Assembly: GCF_003116035.1 (NCBI RefSeq)
Contig: NZ_LGQW01000015.1
Span: forward strand, 4,023,769-4,087,768
Source: Azospirillum sp. TSH64
Lineage (GTDB): Bacteria > Pseudomonadota > Alphaproteobacteria > Azospirillales > Azospirillaceae
Direction of reading: 5' to 3'
DNA: 64,000 bases
The notes under the pieces are model-generated. The model saw only the letters and a program-made list of their open reading frames with translations, was not told where the DNA came from and did not search any database. The position numbers and the translations under genes are program-made. Below, in pieces: positions 34,721-43,834 of this stretch. The stretch's first letter is position 1. Each line of letters starts with the position of its first letter.

Positions 34721-34812
34721 TCCAACCTCATGGCCGACCCGGCGGCCCTCTGCATGGATCATGCCCTGACGGCGAGTCCGGTTGCAAGTCCGGCAGCGGG
34801 GCCGTCGCCCGA

Positions 34813-35304
34813 TCAGGCGTTCGCCATTTCGGCATCCGGCTCCATGCCGCCGGACTCGTCGAAGTAATCGCCGGCCACGTCCGGTCCCCATTCCTGGACC
34901 AGCGCCACCTTCTTCTGCTTCAGCACCTCGACCCGCTTCTCGGCGCGGCTGACCTCCATGCCGGCGACCATCGGCGGAATGCCGTAATAGATGCCCCAGC
35001 CGACGGCGGCGGCGCTGTACATCACCAGCCAAGCCAGCGGGTCGGCGAAAATCTTCGCGGCGGCGCCGATGGTGTGCTGGTGCTTCCACAAATCGATGGC
35101 GAAGGGCATGCAGCCGCAGAAATTCAGCCCACCGACGGTGATCGGCGCCGATTTGTCGGGATCGCGGTCGACGACATAGGCGACGATGGTCGGGATCATG
35201 CCGATTCCGAACAGGATGGTCGTCGGCAGCACGATCAGCGCCGCCGGCACGATCAGCAGGATCAGCGTGAGGGCGCCACCCTTTTTCTTCTTCTTGCGCG
35301 CCAT
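34813..35304 (-). CDS. Membrane protein of unknown function, coupled to the pseudokinase gene
   Basis: A 163-residue protein: a very basic N-terminus (MARKKKKKGG), two close hydrophobic helices (about 12-50, including a small Gly/Ile-rich region), a central CGCMPFAIDLWKH segment with two nearby Cys, another hydrophobic helix (about 90-115), then a charged cytoplasmic-type tail (AEKRVEVLKQKKVALVQEW) and an acidic end. I do not recognise the family. It lies 37 bases downstream of the pseudokinase gene on the same strand; both carry membrane anchors, so a shared complex at the membrane is likely (inference). Confidence 0.75.
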   Translation of the reverse strand: MARKKKKKGGALTLILLIVPAALIVLPTTILFGIGMIPTIVAYVVDRDPDKSAPITVGGLNFCGCMPFAIDLWKHQHTIGAAAKIFADPLAWLVMYSAAAVGWGIYYGIPPMVAGMEVSRAEKRVEVLKQKKVALVQEWGPDVAGDYFDESGGMEPDAEMANA

Positions 35305-35341
35305 GGCGATCCCCCCTCGATTCAGACTTTACGCGTTCCGG

Positions 35342-37387
35342 TCAGAAGGCGAAGAACAGGATGATGCCGGCAACCAGCAGGGTCGACAGCAGGCTGGACA
35401 CGATGGCGGCGACCTGCCGGCCCGACGTCTCGATGATGGAATTGCGGTCGGCGATGGTGTGGCGGATCTTGTCCATCTCCGCATCTGCCTCGCGGTAGGC
35501 GATCTGCGCCGCTTCGAATTCCAGCCGGTCGCGGCGAAGCGCATCGGGATCGTCGACCACCTTCAGCAGTTCGGTCAGCCGGCCGTTGTGCGCGGCGGCG
35601 TCCGCCATCTTGCGCACCTCCTGCTGCTGCGGCCGGTTGTGGAAGCGGCGGAAGGCGGGGTCGAGCATCGCCACCACCCAGCTGGCCAGATGGGTCAGCC
35701 CATCGACGCCGGTGCGGGCCTGGATGTCCGACAGGATGGTCAGCATGGCGATGATGCGCCGCATCGGCTCCACCCCGCTGCCGAGCTGGGTGAACAGCAG
35801 CTCGTCCCCGCGCTTGTGACGGGCGCCGAGGAAGGCGGCGATCTGCCGGTCGATGGGGTCCTTGTGCCGTTCGCCCCCGGCGGCGATCCAGTCGAGCGCC
35901 CGCAGCAGCTCGGCCGGGGTGGTCGGCAGCTGCTTGACCACCAGAGCGCTCATGCAGGGCATGGTCGGGTTCATCTCGTACAGCACGCGCTCCACCCCCA
36001 ACCCGTGGCTGGAGCGGTCGAGGAAGCCGCGCAGCTGGTCGAAACTCTGGACCAGCGGCACGAATTCCGGCTTGAAGTCGGCCTGGACGTTGACCCAGAA
36101 CATCGGCAGCTGGTTGGCGAGCACCTCGGCCACCGCCTGGGGGGATTCGCCGCGCATGAAGGCGTCGGCCAGCATGGTGGCGATGCCGTCCGGCATCATC
36201 GCCCGGCCGCGGTAGCGGATGGGGGCGGCAGGGTCGAGCGCGATGCAGACGCGGGCCACCAGCCGGTCGCCCTGGGTGCCGCCCTTGCCGCTGGAGGCGG
36301 TCTGGATGGCGTGGCTCACCGCCTCCGCCCGCACATCGTCGCCCATCGACCGGCGCAGCCACTTGTCCAGCTCCCCGCTTTCGATGACGGAGGCGGCGGC
36401 GGGGGCATGGCGGGCGAAGGCGCGGGCCAGCGTGCGGCAATGCCAGTATTCCGACCCCTGGAATTCCAGCGGCCGGGCGGCACGGCGGGAAATCTGCGGC
36501 TGCTTCGGGCTGAGCCGGCGGCCGGCCACCCACAGATCGAGGTCGTTCAGGGTCCAGCGCTGCTTGGGGTCGTCGACCAGCAGGCCGCGCACCACCTCGT
36601 TGATCGCCAGCGGCAGCCGGTGCTGCTGGACCAGCGCCGGGTATGAGCCGCGCTCCATCTTCGCCTGCAGCACCGCCTCGTCGTCCAGGCCGGACAGCGG
36701 GTTGCGGCCGAGCGCCAGGATCAGCAGGGTGACGCCCAGCGAATAGAGGTCGTCGGCCATGGTGCCGGTGCCGCGCCCGGCCGGGTTGGCCATGCCGCGC
36801 TCGATCGTCTCCAGCAGCACCGGCTGGCCATAGCCGGGCTGGGTCGACACGCAGTCGCCCAGCATCAGCGCGCCGGACGCGAGATCGCGGTAGAACAGGT
36901 TGGTCGGGCGGATCGCGCCGTGGACGACGCCGCGGCTCGACAGCTCCTTCAGCGCCGACACCAGCGGGTGGACGATCTGCCGGGTCAGCTGGTCTTCCGG
37001 CATCGGATCCAGCGTGTCGGTCAGCGACCCCATCAGCCGCTTGCCGCCCGGCCGCTCGAACACCAAGCAGAAGCGCCGCCCGCGGTCCTGCGGCCAGTCC
37101 ACCAGCCCCCAATCGAGCAGCCGCATGTGGGTGGCGTTGTCGAAGCTGCCGACGGTCGAGCAGATGTCCATCCGCGGCAGCACCGACGCATGGCAGATGA
37201 TGGCGAAGGGCTCGATCCGCTTTTCACGCAGCGCCTTGGCGGTGAAGGCATTGCCGCCGACGGCGTTCAGCAGCGGGATCGGCGCGCCCGGCTGGATCTC
37301 GTAGCGCTCGGCGAGCTTGACCGGTTCGGCGTTCGCCATCGCTGCCGTGGCGGCTCCCATCATACCTGTCTGGGCGTCGGATGGCAT
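35342..37387 (-). CDS. Tail-anchored protein-kinase-like protein, predicted pseudokinase
   Basis: A 681-residue protein with a kinase-like fold in its first 300 residues: RYEIQPGAPIPLLNAVGG start, HGAIRPTNLFY in place of HRDxKPxN (residues 156-166), LGDCV in place of DFG, and the late-lobe signature DDLYSLGVTLLILALG...LSGLDD. The catalytic Asp is Ala158 and the VAIK Lys position reads FAIICH, so phosphotransfer is unlikely. A middle region (about 310-600) has no known domain, and a helical segment leads to one C-terminal transmembrane helix (about 660-681), giving a cytoplasmic, tail-anchored topology. It may be a scaffold or nucleotide sensor. ATG at 37387; internal Met codons near residue 9 are alternatives. 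Confidence 0.82.
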   Translation of the reverse strand: MPSDAQTGMMGAATAAMANAEPVKLAERYEIQPGAPIPLLNAVGGNAFTAKALREKRIEPFAIICHASVLPRMDICSTVGSFDNATHMRLLDWGLVDWPQDRGRRFCLVFERPGGKRLMGSLTDTLDPMPEDQLTRQIVHPLVSALKELSSRGVVHGAIRPTNLFYRDLASGALMLGDCVSTQPGYGQPVLLETIERGMANPAGRGTGTMADDLYSLGVTLLILALGRNPLSGLDDEAVLQAKMERGSYPALVQQHRLPLAINEVVRGLLVDDPKQRWTLNDLDLWVAGRRLSPKQPQISRRAARPLEFQGSEYWHCRTLARAFARHAPAAASVIESGELDKWLRRSMGDDVRAEAVSHAIQTASSGKGGTQGDRLVARVCIALDPAAPIRYRGRAMMPDGIATMLADAFMRGESPQAVAEVLANQLPMFWVNVQADFKPEFVPLVQSFDQLRGFLDRSSHGLGVERVLYEMNPTMPCMSALVVKQLPTTPAELLRALDWIAAGGERHKDPIDRQIAAFLGARHKRGDELLFTQLGSGVEPMRRIIAMLTILSDIQARTGVDGLTHLASWVVAMLDPAFRRFHNRPQQQEVRKMADAAAHNGRLTELLKVVDDPDALRRDRLEFEAAQIAYREADAEMDKIRHTIADRNSIIETSGRQVAAIVSSLLSTLLVAGIILFFAF

Positions 37388-37499
37388 GAACGGCGGATCC
37401 CCGGGGCGTGCGAATGTGCGCAGGCCTTAGGTGGCGTCAAAAGGGCAAACAAACCCTTAACATGCGCGTGCGTAACACTATCGGATTGGACGGAAAAGA

Positions 37500-37529
37500 A
37501 AAACCCCCGCCGGGTTGGGCGGGGGTTTT
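37500..37529 (-). terminator. Intrinsic terminator downstream of phaC
   Basis: AAAACCCCCGCC (37500-37511) pairs with GGCGGGGGTTTT (37518-37529) around GGGTTG. Read on the minus strand after the phaC stop it ends in TTTTTCTTTT, a strong terminator; the AT flanks may let it work both ways. Confidence 0.85.
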
Positions 37530-37568
37530 CCGTGCGGATAAGCGCGGGTGAAGCCTCTCGGCTCCGCC

Positions 37569-39404
37569 TTAGCCGTTCTTGACCGCGACGTAGGAGCCGG
37601 GTGCGTCTTCCAACGCGGGCAGGGCGCCGTCGCCGGGCTGGCGGGCGGGAACCTTGCCGTTGGCATACTGGCCGACCCACTTGTTCCATTCCGGCCACCA
37701 GGAACCGGCGGTCTGGGTCGCCTTCTCCAGCCACTCGTCGGAGGTCTTGGCCAGCTTGTCGCTGGTCCAGTAGCAGTATTTGTTGGCCGCCGGCGGGTTG
37801 ACGACACCGGCGATGTGGCCGGACGCACCCAGCACGAACTTGACCGGGCCGCTGAACAGCTGGGCGCCGCTGTAGGTGCTCTTCCACGGCGCGATGTGGT
37901 CCTCGCGGGCCGACAGGAACAGCGCCGGCACCTTGACCTTGCCGAGGTCGACCGGAACACCCTTCAGCGTCACGGCCCCCGGCTGCGCCAGCATGTTCTT
38001 CTGGTACATGTTGCGCAGGTAGAAGCTGTGCATCGCCGCCGGCATGCGGGTGCTGTCGCTGTTCCAGTACAGCAGGTCGAAGGGGAAGGGATCCTTGCCC
38101 AGCAGGTAGTTGTTGACGACGAACGACCAGATCAGGTCGTTGGCGCGCAGCATGTTGAAGGTGGTCGCCATCTTGGCGCCGTCGAGATAGCCCTGCTCGG
38201 CCATCTGCCCTTCGATGAAGGTCAGCTGCTCCTCGTCGATGAAGATCGACAGCTCGCCGGCCTCGGCGAAGTCCAGCATCGTGGTGAAGAAGGTCGCCGA
38301 CTTGATGCGGTCGTCCTTCTTGACCGCCATGTAGGCGAGCGTGGAAGCCAGCAGCGTTCCGCCCAGGCAATAGCCGATGGCGTTCACATCCCGTTCGCCG
38401 GTCGCCTTCTCGATGGCGTCGAGCGCCGCCAGCGGGCCTTCGACCATGTAGTCCTCGAAGCCCTTGGCCGCCAGCGTCTCGTCCGGATTGACCCAGGACA
38501 GGACGAAGACGGTGTGGCCCTGGTCGACCGCCCACTTGATGAAGCTGTTCTTCTCGCGCAGGTCGAGGATGTAGAACTTGTTGATCCAGGGAGGCACGAT
38601 CATCAGCGGACGCTTGTTCACGTCCGGCGTGGTCGGGGTGTACTGGATCAGCTGCATCAGGCTGGTCTGGTAGACGACCTTGCCCGGCGTGACCGCGATG
38701 TTCTTGCCCAGCTGGAAGGCATCGTAGTCGGTCATGGAGATGCGCAGCTCGCCCTTGCCGCGCTCCAGATCCTTCAGCAGATGCTCCAGCCCCTTGACCA
38801 GATTCTCACCGCCGCTCTCGATGGTCGCGCGCAGCACCTCCGGGTTCGTCATGACGAAGTTGGAGGGCGCCATCGCGTCGACGAACTGGCGGGTGTAGAA
38901 ATCGACCTTCTTGGCGGTGTGGTCGTCCAGCCCCTCGACCTGATTGACGGTCGACTGCATCCACCGGGCGCTCAGCAGATAGGACTGCTTGATGAAGTCG
39001 AACAGCGTGTTCTCGTCCCAGGCGGCGTCCTTGAAGCGGCGGTCGTCCTTGGCGGGCGCGATGACCGGCTGGGTTTCCTGCCCGAAGAAGCGCTGGGTGG
39101 TGCGCTGCCACAGGGTCAGGTAGTCCTGCCACAGCGACATCTGCGCCTGCATCAGCTTGGCCGGGTCGGCCATCATGCGGGTGGTCATCTCAAGGAAGGC
39201 ATGGCCGACGCCCATCGGATCCGGGCTCTTCGGGCCGGCGCCGTCGGCGGCCTGACGGGCGAGGAACTCGGAGACCAGCCGCTGGCTCTGCTCGGCGATG
39301 CGGGTCATTGCCCGCGACATCTCGACCGGATCGGGCAGCTTGACGTCGGGCACCTGGGGGGAAGCCGGGTTGGAAGCCTGAGGGGGGGCCTTGGTCTCGG
39401 CCAT
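37569..39404 (-). CDS. phaC: Class I poly(3-hydroxyalkanoate) synthase
   Basis: A 611-residue synthase that polymerises 3-hydroxyacyl-CoA into PHB granules. The lipase-like box GYCLGG holds catalytic Cys346; Asp502 (SAREDHIAPW) and His530 (GASGHIAGVVNPP) complete the triad. Conserved PPWINKFYILDL and DEWLEKATQTAGSWWPEW confirm class I. I chose the ATG at 39404 (MAETKAPPQ) with AAGGA upstream; a longer frame to 39452 is less likely. A strong terminator follows. Two PHB-depolymerase-type genes lie 5-7 kb away. Confidence 0.96.
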   Translation of the reverse strand: MAETKAPPQASNPASPQVPDVKLPDPVEMSRAMTRIAEQSQRLVSEFLARQAADGAGPKSPDPMGVGHAFLEMTTRMMADPAKLMQAQMSLWQDYLTLWQRTTQRFFGQETQPVIAPAKDDRRFKDAAWDENTLFDFIKQSYLLSARWMQSTVNQVEGLDDHTAKKVDFYTRQFVDAMAPSNFVMTNPEVLRATIESGGENLVKGLEHLLKDLERGKGELRISMTDYDAFQLGKNIAVTPGKVVYQTSLMQLIQYTPTTPDVNKRPLMIVPPWINKFYILDLREKNSFIKWAVDQGHTVFVLSWVNPDETLAAKGFEDYMVEGPLAALDAIEKATGERDVNAIGYCLGGTLLASTLAYMAVKKDDRIKSATFFTTMLDFAEAGELSIFIDEEQLTFIEGQMAEQGYLDGAKMATTFNMLRANDLIWSFVVNNYLLGKDPFPFDLLYWNSDSTRMPAAMHSFYLRNMYQKNMLAQPGAVTLKGVPVDLGKVKVPALFLSAREDHIAPWKSTYSGAQLFSGPVKFVLGASGHIAGVVNPPAANKYCYWTSDKLAKTSDEWLEKATQTAGSWWPEWNKWVGQYANGKVPARQPGDGALPALEDAPGSYVAVKNG

Positions 39405-39758
39405 GAGCACGGTCCTTCTTCTTCTGTGCGGGTGTCGCGTCGTCTCGGTCACGTCGCCTGTGTCGCCTAGGGTCCGCGGGATCGGGCTTGCGCCAGATTG
39501 GGCTTTGGGCCTTGCGGACGGACGGCTATACAGGCTGGCAGGCGATGGTCTTCAGGAAACGGTGTCTGGCGGGCAGTCTCTGGGGGCGGTCTGCACCATG
39601 TCGCTGTGGGTGGCGTCGCTGTGGGTCGCGTGCGGCGGTCGGGCTTTATGGTGCGGTGCAGGAGAAATCCGGAACCTCTCATACACCGCAGATGTGAACA
39701 TTTCATTTCAAGGATCGTCGCACAAGTGTGGCGTATCGGCCAGACACGGGGAAGGATG
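39405..39758. other. Divergent intergenic region between phaC and a lipoprotein gene
   Basis: About 350 bases with no convincing gene. It contains a 12-base direct repeat GTCGCTGTGGGT near 39600-39626 and an AT-richer patch near 39675-39720. It must hold the leftward phaC promoter and the rightward lipoprotein promoter, but I could not place either with confidence. Confidence 0.5.
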
Positions 39759-40175
39759 ATGGTGACGGGCAGTCAGGGTAACGGTCGGGGTATCGCTAAG
39801 GCCGGGCGGGCGTTCAGCCTGCTAATCGTAGCGATACCAATGGTTTTCGGGCTGTCGGCCTGCAGCGACCGCATGCTCGACACCGGCCCGCTGGGGGCCA
39901 TCACCGGCGAGGCTTCGCCGGTCAGCGACAATTCGTCGCCCATCCGCAGCATGACCGGGGAGCGGAGCGAGTACCCCAACCTGGGCACGGTTCCGCCGCG
40001 GCCGACCGACCTGACCACCGAGGCGCAGCGCCAGCAGGCGATGGACCGTCTGGCCCAGGACCGCGCGGCATCCCGCCGCACCCGCGAGCAGACCGAGGCG
40101 ATCCAGGTGCCGGAGCCGCTGCCCACCCCGATGGCGGTTCCGCCGAGGCCGGACCTGCGCGCCGGCAGGAGCTGA
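39759..40175 (+). CDS. Small predicted lipoprotein
   Basis: A 138-residue protein with a lipoprotein signal: basic start, hydrophobic stretch FSLLIVAIPMVFG and lipobox LSAC (Cys near 34). The mature part is hydrophilic and low in complexity (NLGTVPPRPTDLTTEAQRQQAMDRLAQDRAASRRTREQ), of the kind often tethered in the periplasm. ATG at 39759 has GGGGAAGG just upstream; 39756 is an equal alternative. Function unknown. A terminator follows immediately. Confidence 0.7.
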   Translation: MVTGSQGNGRGIAKAGRAFSLLIVAIPMVFGLSACSDRMLDTGPLGAITGEASPVSDNSSPIRSMTGERSEYPNLGTVPPRPTDLTTEAQRQQAMDRLAQDRAASRRTREQTEAIQVPEPLPTPMAVPPRPDLRAGRS

Positions 40176-40191
40176 GCTTTCCGGCCAAAGA

Positions 40192-40224
40192 AAAAGCCCC
40201 CGGCCGGACGGTCGAGGGCTTTTG
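40192..40224 (+). terminator. Intrinsic terminator after the lipoprotein gene
   Basis: AAAAAGCCC-CCGGCC (40192-40206) pairs imperfectly with GGTCGAGGGCTTTT (40211-40224), giving a stem flanked by A-run and T-run. It lies between convergent genes and could act in both directions. Confidence 0.75.
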
Positions 40225-40271
40225 TCTGTATTGGGGCTGCCGGGGTGAGGGGCGGCCTCACCCCCTGCTCA

Positions 40272-41687
40272 TCATTCCTGGATGAACGCCTTCACGTAGG
40301 ACTGGCGCAGCGGCTGGATCAGGTAGTCCAGCGGGGTGCGGGCGGACAGCACGATGCGGGCCTCCACCGGCATGCCGGCCTTGATCTTCATGTGGCGGAC
40401 TTCGTGGCTGTCGGCATCCTTCAGGCGGATGCGGGCCAGGTAATACTCCTGGCGGGTCGCGTTGTCGGTCAGGCGGTCGGCCGACACGTAGGACACGGTG
40501 CCGTCGATGGTGCCGACGACGCGGCTGTCATAAGCGGTCAGCTGGACCTTCACCGGCAGGTCGACGGCCATCGACTTGATGTCCTTCGGCTGGATGCGGA
40601 CTTCGGCCAGCAGGGCCTTGTCGTCGGGGACGATGTCCAGCACCGGCTCGTTGGCGGTGATGCTGCCGCCGACGGCCGGGTGGCCGTACATCACGACATT
40701 GCCGGCGTCCGGCGCCTTGACGGTGCGGTTGTCCAGGCGGTTCTTGGCGTCGCGGATCTGCTCGGCCAGCTTCTGGGCGTCGCCGCGGGCCTTGTCCAGC
40801 TCGACCAGCACCTTCTCGCGGAAGTCGCTGCGGCGGCGGACCAGATCGCCCTGAGCATCGACGGCCTGCTGGCGCGACTGCGACATGCGGGCTTCCAGCT
40901 CATGGTCCTGGGCGTGGAGCTGCGCATTCTCCTTCTGCGCTGCCACCAGCTTTGTGCGGGTGGAGTTGCCGCGGTCCAGCAGGCCCTGGGTGATCTGGAT
41001 GTCCTCGTCCGACAGCTTGATCTCGCGGGCCAGGAAGGCGCGCTGCTTCTCCAGGCTCTGCACCTCGTCGCCCAGCGTGGCGATGCGGTCCTTGGTCAGC
41101 TTGGCTTCGGTGTCGAGCTGGGTGCGGCGGACCTGGAACAGCTTTTCCTGGTTCAGCATGGCGTTCTCGACCGCCGGCTCCTTGGCGCGGCGGGCGGCGA
41201 GAGCGTCCGGCCATTCGATGGCCGGCTTCTCGAACAGCTCGGCCGACAGGCGCGCTTCGGAGGCCAGCGTGTCGAACAGGGCGGCGTTCAGCATCTCCAG
41301 CCGGGTCTGCGCCTCGGTGCTGTCCAGCCGCATCAGGACCTGGCCGGCCTCGACCCGGTCGCCCTCGTTGACCATGATGGCGCTGATCACGCCGCCTTCG
41401 GTGTTCTTCACCACCTTGCGGCCGGTCTCCGGCGCCAGCGAGCCCGAAGCGCTGATCGCGCTGTGCAGGGGGGCCACCGCCGCCCAGCCGGTCATGCCGC
41501 CGAAGCCGACCGCCAGGACCAGGAAGCCGCCCAGCAGCAGGCCGCGGGCATTGGTTTCCGGCATCGCCGCCCGCAGCGCATGGATCGAGGTGATGGTCGC
41601 CGTCTTGCGCGACGGCTTGCCGGCGGGGGTCTCGGGGCCGTTGTCGGAAGAAAGCGGGGCGGGGAAGGTCGTGGTCATCGTGGTCAT
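40272..41687 (-). CDS. HlyD-family type I secretion membrane fusion protein
   Basis: A 471-residue periplasmic adaptor with a cytoplasmic N-terminus, one transmembrane helix (about 50-70), a biotinyl-lipoyl half (GRKVVKNTEGGVISAIMVNEGDRVEAGQVLMRLD), a long coiled-coil hairpin (about 145-310, rich in Glu, Arg and Gln), the returning lipoyl half (TVKAPDAGNVVMYGHPAVGGSI) and a beta-barrel. It resembles PrtE/AprE adaptors that link an ABC exporter to a TolC pore. The ABC partner gene lies 67 bases upstream on the same strand. No TolC homologue or RTX substrate is in the window. Confidence 0.92.
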   Translation of the reverse strand: MTTMTTTFPAPLSSDNGPETPAGKPSRKTATITSIHALRAAMPETNARGLLLGGFLVLAVGFGGMTGWAAVAPLHSAISASGSLAPETGRKVVKNTEGGVISAIMVNEGDRVEAGQVLMRLDSTEAQTRLEMLNAALFDTLASEARLSAELFEKPAIEWPDALAARRAKEPAVENAMLNQEKLFQVRRTQLDTEAKLTKDRIATLGDEVQSLEKQRAFLAREIKLSDEDIQITQGLLDRGNSTRTKLVAAQKENAQLHAQDHELEARMSQSRQQAVDAQGDLVRRRSDFREKVLVELDKARGDAQKLAEQIRDAKNRLDNRTVKAPDAGNVVMYGHPAVGGSITANEPVLDIVPDDKALLAEVRIQPKDIKSMAVDLPVKVQLTAYDSRVVGTIDGTVSYVSADRLTDNATRQEYYLARIRLKDADSHEVRHMKIKAGMPVEARIVLSARTPLDYLIQPLRQSYVKAFIQE

Positions 41688-41754
41688 GGGACTTCCTTGG
41701 CTCTGTCGGGTCTGGCGTCAGCCGGATGGTCGGTCTTGGGGGCGGTGCCGGCGG

Positions 41755-43524
41755 TCAGCCGGCGGCCCCTGCCGTGGCGGCGGCCGGACCCTGAGGGCCG
41801 AGATTACGCAGACGGGCGAGGTTGACGGCGCCGGGCTGGGCCTGCTGCTGCTCCGGACGCGGCAGCTCCATCGCCATGCCGTTCTTCAGGACGTAGGTGT
41901 GGTCGGACATGTCGACGAAGATCGGGGCGTGGGTCATGACGATGGTGGTCGCCCCGCGCTCCTTGCTGGCCGCGACGAAGGCGCGGACCGCCTTGATGCC
42001 CAGCTCGTCCAGGCCGGCGGTCGGCTCGTCCAGCACCAGCAGCGGCGGCTGGCCGAAGGCGGCGCGGGCAAGGCCGATCAGGCGGGCGCTGGCGCCGGTG
42101 ATCGGGGACAGCGGGTCGTTGACCTCGGTTTCGTAGCCCATGGGCAGGCTTTCGACCCACTCATGGATGCCGACGGCCTTGGCAGCCTCCTCCACCTGTT
42201 CGCGGGTGGCGGTGGTGAAGCGGGCGATGTTGTCGGCGATGCTGCCGGGCAGAAGATCGACCTGCTGCGGCAGGTAGCCGATGCCCTGGTCGGGGCTGTC
42301 GGGGGTCAGGGTGGCGACGGACAGGCCGCCCAGCCGCACCGTGCCGGCCGACGGCAGGGCGACACCGGCCAGCAGGCGGGCCAGCACCGACTTGCCCGAG
42401 CGGTTGGGACCGGCGATGCAGACGGTCTCGCCGGGCTCGACCGACAGGGTGACGCTGCGCAGGATCGGCTTCTGGTCGCGGGGGGAGACGAACAGCAGAT
42501 TCTCGACGGTCAGGCGCTCGCTCTCGACGGGCACGGAGGGACGCTCCGGCTCACGCGACAGGCGCTTCAGCAGCGGCAGCAGGCGGCGGACGGCCTGGGC
42601 GGAGCGGACCAGCCCGCCCCAGGCGCCGGCGGTCTGCTCGATCGGGGCGAGGCCGCGGCCGACCAGCATCGAGGTGGCGATCATGCCGCCGAAGGACAGG
42701 TGCTGTTCGATCACCAGCCAGGCGCCGATGGCGGTGACGGCGATCTGCAGGACCATGCGGACCCACTTGGTGGCGGCGCCGATGGCGGCGCTGCGCTCAT
42801 AGCCCTGGCCCTGCATGGCGCTGGCGGTCAGGAAGTCGCGGTTGACGGCGTCCAGCGAGGCGTTGCCCATGCGCAGGCCGCGCACGGTGTCGGAGCGCGA
42901 CGCCAGCGCCTCGAACAGCTTCTGGGCGCGGCCGGCCGGCAGCTTGCTCTCGTCGTTGATGTCCTTGACGGCCACATAGCCGATCCAGCCCATCACCGCC
43001 ATGATCAGCATCGACACGACCAGCACCAGCGCCAGCATCGGGTGGATGACGTAGATGCCGATCACGTAGAGCGGGGCCCAGGGCAGGTCCATCAGCGCCG
43101 GCAGCGACGGACGCGAGAAGGCGCCCTTCAGCTCGATCAGGTCGGCGAGCGGGCCGTTGTCCGGGCGGCCGCGGCCGGCGGCGTCCAGCGCGTCGGCGGT
43201 CAGCCGGCGGCGCCACCGCACCTCCAGCGCGTTGCCGGCACGGGCCAGCAGGCGCGAGCGCACCATTTCCAGAAGACCGCTCAGCGTCAGCGCCATCACC
43301 ACGATGACGGTCAGCATGGCCAGGGTATCGTAATTGCCGGACGGGATGGCGCGGCTGAACACCTGAAGCGAATAAAGCGGCATGGCAAGCATCAGCGCGT
43401 TGATGGTGGCGCTGAAGATAAATGTACTAACAAGTATCCTGGTGAAATAACCGCGATTGAATGAGGCTTCCGGCTTATCATTGCCGGGCTGTCGCATAGA
43501 GTTAGACTTGGTCGAAACAGGCAT
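41755..43524 (-). CDS. Type I secretion ABC exporter (PrtD/HlyB-like) with unusual signature motif
   Basis: A 589-residue exporter: N-terminal six-helix membrane domain (about 25-290) and C-terminal ATPase. Walker A is GPNRSGKS, Walker B LLVLDEPTAGLD, H-loop IVMTHAP. The ABC signature expected as LSGGQ reads ITGAS (in SPITGASARLIGLARA), a marked departure. It should power protein secretion with the HlyD-like partner. ATG at 43524 was chosen because GGAGGG lies 7 bases upstream. The Gln/Pro/Ala-rich C-terminal tail is not conserved. Confidence 0.9.
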   Translation of the reverse strand: MPVSTKSNSMRQPGNDKPEASFNRGYFTRILVSTFIFSATINALMLAMPLYSLQVFSRAIPSGNYDTLAMLTVIVVMALTLSGLLEMVRSRLLARAGNALEVRWRRRLTADALDAAGRGRPDNGPLADLIELKGAFSRPSLPALMDLPWAPLYVIGIYVIHPMLALVLVVSMLIMAVMGWIGYVAVKDINDESKLPAGRAQKLFEALASRSDTVRGLRMGNASLDAVNRDFLTASAMQGQGYERSAAIGAATKWVRMVLQIAVTAIGAWLVIEQHLSFGGMIATSMLVGRGLAPIEQTAGAWGGLVRSAQAVRRLLPLLKRLSREPERPSVPVESERLTVENLLFVSPRDQKPILRSVTLSVEPGETVCIAGPNRSGKSVLARLLAGVALPSAGTVRLGGLSVATLTPDSPDQGIGYLPQQVDLLPGSIADNIARFTTATREQVEEAAKAVGIHEWVESLPMGYETEVNDPLSPITGASARLIGLARAAFGQPPLLVLDEPTAGLDELGIKAVRAFVAASKERGATTIVMTHAPIFVDMSDHTYVLKNGMAMELPRPEQQQAQPGAVNLARLRNLGPQGPAAATAGAAG

Positions 43525-43834
43525 AAAACAGCCCTCCAATTGTCACCGGTCGGCGCAGTGCCCACTGGATGCAGGCGAGACCAGAAGACGCGATCTTGGT
43601 AAAGGGGACCTTAACATTCGGGGACGTCACAGGATTGCCACCGGATGCCACCACTTTTGCGCAGAATTACCTCGGTTTTGTTTGTTCCTTCGGGGGTGAC
43701 TTGGTGCCGGTGCTTGGCGGAAGAGGCATGACCTATGGCCGGTTGGAGGGGACGGGCATTACCGCTATCGTGCCCCTGCGGCGGTTTCCTGCGGCGGTTC
43801 CGCCGGTCCACCCCAACCACAGCCGGAGATGACG
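43525..43834. other. Divergent intergenic region between the type I exporter and peroxiredoxin genes
   Basis: A 310-base region without a convincing gene. It contains the GGAGGG site of the leftward exporter and a possible rightward promoter, TTGGAG (43743-43748), 17 bases, TATCGT (43766-43771), about 60 bases before the peroxiredoxin start. No strong palindrome was seen. Confidence 0.45.

Noticed and set aside
43569..43832. 87-codon plus-strand frame before the peroxiredoxin gene
   Set aside because: No good ribosome-binding site, no recognisable motif, and it lies in the promoter region of two divergent genes.
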